Assembly (NCBI GenBank): GCA_014529385.2
Contig: CM043970.1
Coordinates: forward strand, 41,533,279-41,597,278
Length of the DNA stretch: 64,000 nucleotides
Origin: Adiantum capillus-veneris
Lineage: Eukaryota > Streptophyta > Polypodiopsida > Polypodiales > Pteridaceae
Direction of reading: 5' to 3'
Shown: positions 59,901-64,000 of the stretch, piece after piece
How the letters are laid out: each line of letters opens with the position of its first letter
How positions within the stretch are numbered: position 1 is the first letter of the stretch
Translations under genes and position numbers: made by a program
Notes under the pieces: model-generated
The model's database searches: none
What the model was told of the DNA's origin: nothing
Seen by the model: only the letters and a program-made list of their open reading frames with translations

Positions 59901-61607
59901 TGGTATGTTCCAGTGGTATATAAGTGTCAACAAGTGCAAATGTTCTTACTGCTGATGTAAACGAGTCTTTTCATTTAAAACCGGTATGTTATTTACCTAA
60001 CCAGTACAAGTGAGCACTTAACCACGATGTATACCATTGAGAAATTAGTGTTAAAAGAAATTAACACATGTCCTTGGTACACACCAGTGGTATATAAGTG
60101 TCAACTTGTTCAAATATTCTTACTGCTAATGTAAACCAGTCTTTTCATTTAAAACCGCTATGTTATTTACTAACCAGTACATGTAAGCACTTAACCACGA
60201 TGTATACCAGTGAGAAAAATGTGTCAAAAAAAATGAACACATGTCCTTGGTACGTTCCAGCGGTATATAAGTGTCAACCAGTTTAAATGTTATGACTACT
60301 AATGTAAACCAGTCTTTTCATTTAAAACCGGTATGTTATTTACCTAACCAGTACATGTGAGGACTTAATCACGATGTATACCAATGAGAAATAAGTGTAC
60401 AAAAAAATTTACTGGATATGTAAACCACTATTTTCCTTTCAAACAGATATGTGTTTTACCTATCTGACATGACAAACAGTACATGTGAACACTTGACGAG
60501 TACATGTGAACACTTAACCACTATGTATACCAGTGAGAAATAGGTGTTAAAAGATTTTTACTGGTTATGTAAATCAGTTTTTTACCTAACCAGTTTATAC
60601 ATATCATACGCTTGTGAAAGTATGCGTCTGCAAACGTATGTTTCAACAAACATACGCGTATGATAAAAACTATGTTTCCATTTATATTCTCCTTCACATC
60701 CAATATTTATCTACTCTTGGTCTAGGACCAAATACAGATTCCCCTTATTTCCATTTATAACTTCCTTCATATCCGATTTCATATCTACTCTTATCAACCC
60801 ATTTATAGAGAATATAGGTCATGAATGCAAATATTAGAAAACAAAAATGGATATAGTGAAGCAAGTTATTACCTAAGATTGTTCAAGAAGATGCACAGGA
60901 TGTTTGACATATGAATTTCTTCCAATACGCTTTCTGCACACATCCTTCTTATTGGGTGAAACACGAGTGTTAGACATCCAAAAAGAGAAGATCAACTCTT
61001 TCTCATCAGGTGTTATGAAGCCATGATCCATGGGCTGTCGATCACACAAAGAGATTGGCAAATTGCGATCACTTGCTGCCCTCAACCGATTCTTTGCAGC
61101 TATGAAGTTCCTCTTGTGCAAATTTAGCAACTTAGATGCAGCTGAAACATTCACTTTTGAGGTAGATGTACACTCAACATTCATAAGCATTGTGGTGATG
61201 AACCTTTTAAGAAAGAGCTCCTGTCCGCTCTTGGGTAATTTGATTGCATCTATTGTGTTGCGTATGGCTTCAACGAAGGTTGTTTGTGCCCTGGGAATTT
61301 CAAGGTCTCCAAGAGAAGGATGATTGACAAACTTGTACAAAATATCTGGGCGTGATGCAACATCGAGGGCCTTTGTACGCCGATTGAAGAGCATAACAAG
61401 GTCATTACAAAGTCTTTGACGCTTTGCATCATCAGCACCATTTTGATCATTATCTTCCTCACGTGCTACCTGCTCAATCTTGTTCTTAGCACGTTGCTCC
61501 CTCTTTCTCCTAGCATGATATTCCTTGACCGCATCAACAACATACCTAGCACACAGTTCACAGTGAGGCTGAGAGCAGTCACATACAGTGTGAGATTCTT
61601 GCTCCAT
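56951..61607 (-). pseudogene. candidate transposase of the 8.6-kb transposon, 4 exons, two in-frame stops
   Basis: Exons 61607-60873, 59050-58297, 58219-58027 and 57845-56951 join with clean GT-AG sites into 858 codons plus stop. Start is ATG 61607 (MEQESHTVCDCSQ). Features: Cys-rich N-terminus with a basic helix (YHARRKREQRAKNKIEQ), a Cys-rich cluster at residues ~283-374 (CHCQCNICKDNGGC, CKRCGPDKLDFC), RHWVWSDGSASQFKAR (Asp ~543), then NFFGSGDGKGEHDGA (Asp ~585). The SDG-x3-QFK and FFGS-x-GKG-x-x-DG pair recurs, by recall, in uncharacterised eukaryotic proteins and fits an RNase-H-like transposase core. Codon 245, the last of exon 1, is TAG, and codon 789 is TGA; frame and splicing are otherwise intact. 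Probably a recently dead transposase; DNA-binding or other transposon functions are not excluded. Confidence 0.7.
59100..60560. repeat. ~178-bp satellite array in intron 1 of the candidate transposase
   Basis: The phrase TTATTTACCTAACCAGTAC and close variants recur near 59290, 59469, 59647, 59817, 59994, 60166 and 60340, and CCAGTGGTATATAAGTGTCAA recurs at matching spacing. About seven units of roughly 175-180 bp, fairly homogeneous. Confidence 0.9.
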
Positions 61608-62028
61608 GCTAGAGAGGGAGAGATTGAGCGAGGTGATAGGCCTACAGAGAGCAAGAGCAGTATATGACAGCAATAGATGTGTGATAGGCCTACAAAGTAA
61701 AACAGCAATCTGTGCTCCTACACAGAGAGTTAGAGAGAGAGACAGGAAAACGAGAGAGCGGGAAGACAAAGAGCTGGCTGACATGCATAGTTAAGAGCTA
61801 CAGAGCCGTCTTCTATATTTGAAAAAGAGACGTGGAAATAGTAATGGTGTAAAGAGCTGGCTGATGTGCATAGTTAAATGGTACAGAGCCGTCTTCTATA
61901 TTTAACAAAAAGCTGTGGAAATTCTATATTTAATTAAAAATCTGTTCAAAAGAATATATCAAATTGAACTAATAGAGATGGTTTTATGTACCGGTTATAA
62001 AACCTCTGTCCGGGACAAGGTTTTTGGT
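61608..62028 (-). promoter_or_regulatory. 5' region of the candidate transposase
   Basis: 421 bp between its ATG and the right TIR. A ~45-bp segment is repeated (AAGAGCTGGCTGACATGCATAG near 61769 and AAGAGCTGGCTGATGTGCATAG near 61853, each followed by ACAGAGCCGTCTTCTATATTT). These could be subterminal binding repeats or promoter elements. Confidence 0.45.
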
Positions 62029-62050
62029 CCACCTATTCATGCATCCACCC
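62029..62050 (-). repeat. right terminal inverted repeat (22 bp)
   Basis: CCACCTATTCATGCATCCACCC region; exact reverse complement of the left TIR. AGGT follows at 62051-62054. Confidence 0.92.
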
Positions 62051-62475
62051 AGGTATATGTGGTCATAACCCCAATCTTGGACCATCTTCAATTGTCGCAT
62101 GAATGGTCTTCCCAAGATGATCTCATAATTGTTCTTTTTGTCGAAATCAACTATTGCAAATGTATGCTCATACTCGATCCCACACGAAGTGACAATCACT
62201 TTTTCTAAGAGTCCTAGAGGCTTCTCCATGAACCCATCTACCAATTGCAATTTCATTCTGGTAGCCCTTAAAGCTGGTTTTCCCCATTTTTTCCAGATTT
62301 CCTTGGTGGAAATAGCAACTCCCGCTCCACCTTGGAATTCTACTGGTAGCGTGGTGTTTCCATCTTCTCCTTCACAATACTCTCCAACCTTGTTTAATGG
62401 TACTGGCCTAGTGTTTAGTTGAGGTCTGTCCAACTCCCTGATCCCTTCGTGTAGCCTCAAGGTGGGTTCTTTCAC
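62051..62475 (-). pseudogene. G3 protease (upstream copy)
   Basis: A retropepsin-like segment: LPVEFQGGAGVAISTKEIW, then CGIEYEHTFAIVDFD and EIILGRPFMRQLKMVQDWGYDHIYL. The ILGRPF motif and order fit the gypsy protease before RT, but the position of the catalytic Asp in the usual (D)GGAG context is Gln, so this copy looks catalytically empty. The frame runs into the DNA transposon at 62051 and continues in register at 53425. Confidence 0.75.
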
Positions 62476-63890
62476 TCCAACTTTTTCTAGGCATTTACCT
62501 ACTGTGGTTTACATGTTTGGTAATAACCTTAGGAGTTCTGCTAATGTGATTGTGCATGCCATTGGGGTGGACAATAACTCAATCAATCCTTGTGAATCCA
62601 TCACTTTGTTACAAGAAAGTCTTTGAGATGGGATTTCTCTCACTTCCGACTTTGCTTCATACTCTCCTAGGTAAGAGGGTAAAGTTCTCAGCGAGTCTGT
62701 TTGGCCGTGGCCGTGCCCCGAACTAATTGATCCTTGGTCTCCCCCTTGTGAATGTATCTCAAAGTTCATTTGTGACCTTGCCTCAAATTCTTCAATAGGA
62801 GGTGAGGTTACATTCTTTTATTTTCTTGTGCTATTCATGTGGTTACTCATCCTATTAGCCTCGTTGGCTTCACTGATTTGCTTCCACAGATCGTCTAGAC
62901 CGTTACAGTCCTTACCCATTTCTGTCAATGTTTTAGGCTGGAACCCGTCACTTGCCTCATCTGTGGTATTTGGCACTAGGATAGGCTCTCCTTTGGACTC
63001 ATAGTCATTAGTGAGTCTTTCCTTTGTTTCTACATGTTTCTCTAAAGTTGGCTGGATAGGGGTTGGAGCTGGTGCCTCATGCCAATTTGCAGGTTTACCC
63101 AGCGGGTCTTCCATCAATGATTGAGCTGTTTCGATCATCTTTTTACACATTTCCAACCTTTGTTTTTCTATTTACGCATATGGATAAGTCATCCACCTTT
63201 GCTCTTGGATTTGGTTCTTTGTGAGTTTAGCTTCATAAGCTTTTAGAAGCGCATCCAAATGCTCATTTACCTTGTCTGCTAGTACAAGTCCTCCTAATCC
63301 TGCAATTTTGTGCTCTGCTATTTCCTTGGGTGCTATGGTTGCCGTGGTGTGTGATCTTAGGCTGGCTAGATCCTCTAACCTCTCTAATCTATCCTTTGTA
63401 TGTTTCAACTCCTCTGATAGAGCTGTTTGCTCTCGTTCCTTCTTGGCTTTCATACGCGCCTTTCTAGCTTTCCAAGTGCTTCTCTGATTTTTCGTTTCTG
63501 AACTTTGGGCATCACTTTTGGCTCTTCAACTATGGATTCATTCATCATTCTTTGAGTTTGGGCTCGTGTTATTGCCTGAATAGGTATGATTGTTTCATTT
63601 TTCGACCCTCCACTGGAAGGTACTATTTCTAGCATGTTCAAGGTGGTTTTTACTCCTTTGCTCGAGTTTTTAGGGCAATTGGGAATCAAATGAGTAACTC
63701 CACACTCAGTGCAATCCGCGTTGACTCTAATTATTTCATCATGAGGACAGTTTCTTAGCCAATGGTCTCCACCACACTTGTAGTAGTAGGGTCCCTTGGG
63801 TTGTTGAGGTGCTCCTTGAGCTCCCCTTTGTTGGTATGCATGTCTCTGTCCGCCCATGCCTCCGTTGGCTATGAACAACAATGTTCGTTC
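62476..63890 (-). pseudogene. G3 Gag (C-terminal part, stops)
   Basis: Two zinc knuckles lie near 63700-63785: YKCGGDHWLRNCP, whose likely first Cys is Tyr, and CTECGVTHLIPNC (CX2CX4HX4C). After a frame change near 63450 a charged coiled-coil linker follows (EELKHTKDRLERLEDL), with in-frame TAA codons near 63172, 62818 and 62506 before the protease. The capsid region is missing beyond 63885. Confidence 0.8.
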
Positions 63891-64000
63891 ATTGTTAAGG
63901 CGGTTACGCCGCTAGCGGAAGCTAAATAGCGAGAACTCAACCAACAACAGAATTTGTCAGACGAGGACGAAGCTTGACCCGCAGGCGCATGGAAACAACT
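63891..64000. repeat. start of another LTR-like sequence (family X) at the window edge
   Basis: TGTTCGTTCATTG begins here; from about 63960 it resembles 28825-28860 (GGACGAAGCTTGACCC, CAGGCGCATGGAA). Probably an insertion that truncates G3 gag. Confidence 0.35.

Noticed and set aside
59100-60560. CRISPR-like array or centromeric satellite
   Set aside because: Units are contiguous without unique spacers, within a plant intron, and only about seven copies.
56951-61607. U-to-C RNA editing rescuing the in-frame stops
   Set aside because: Such editing is known for organelle transcripts of some ferns and hornworts; this gene has nuclear-type introns and sits in a nuclear transposon.

Overview
The window comes from a plant nuclear genome, most likely a fern or other seedless land plant; that is an inference from lineage-typical Ty1/copia and Ty3/gypsy elements, GT-AG introns, a BAHD acyltransferase relic, a CACTA transposase relic and very long GA/CT microsatellites. 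No rRNA, tRNA or CRISPR was seen, and I see no intact host gene. Almost everything is transposable-element DNA in nested insertions.

Layout. 1-3.2 kb: broken BAHD acyltransferase copies split by a copia fragment. 3.2-10.3 kb: gene-poor DNA with a foldback repeat, a probable decayed gypsy primer-binding site and microsatellites. 10.3-14.4 kb: 5'-truncated copia element (copia-1), followed by a CACTA transposase fragment. 14.8-28.8 kb: three-level nest: a decayed minus-strand LTR element contains a non-autonomous LTR element (16602-25075, perfect 5-bp target duplication), whose LTR contains copia-2 (16677-22231). 29.2-43.8 kb: a pol-less LTR family (G1) with a complete gypsy element G2 (29381-39476, 2-kb LTRs) inserted in one LTR. 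43.9-46.3 kb: a ~284-bp tandem array, each unit with the same perfect 24-bp palindrome, interrupted by a 1.34-kb CACTA-like element. 47.8-63.9 kb: gypsy element G3 on the minus strand, split by the most notable object here.

That object is an 8,621-bp DNA transposon (53430-62050) with perfect 22-bp terminal inverted repeats and a 4-bp target duplication (AGGT). Removing it with one AGGT puts the two halves of the G3 polyprotein back in one frame. It carries a four-exon candidate transposase (minus strand, Cys-rich, SDG...QFK and FFGSGDGKG motifs, two in-frame stops) and two plus-strand genes: a RING-like zinc-finger protein and an FCP1/NIF-type HAD phosphatase-like protein. I cannot assign it to a named superfamily.

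A pervasive theme is decay by C-to-T change: many in-frame stops are TAG where the family or a paralog in this window has CAG, and most differences between the copia-2 LTRs are at CpG sites, as expected for heavily methylated DNA.
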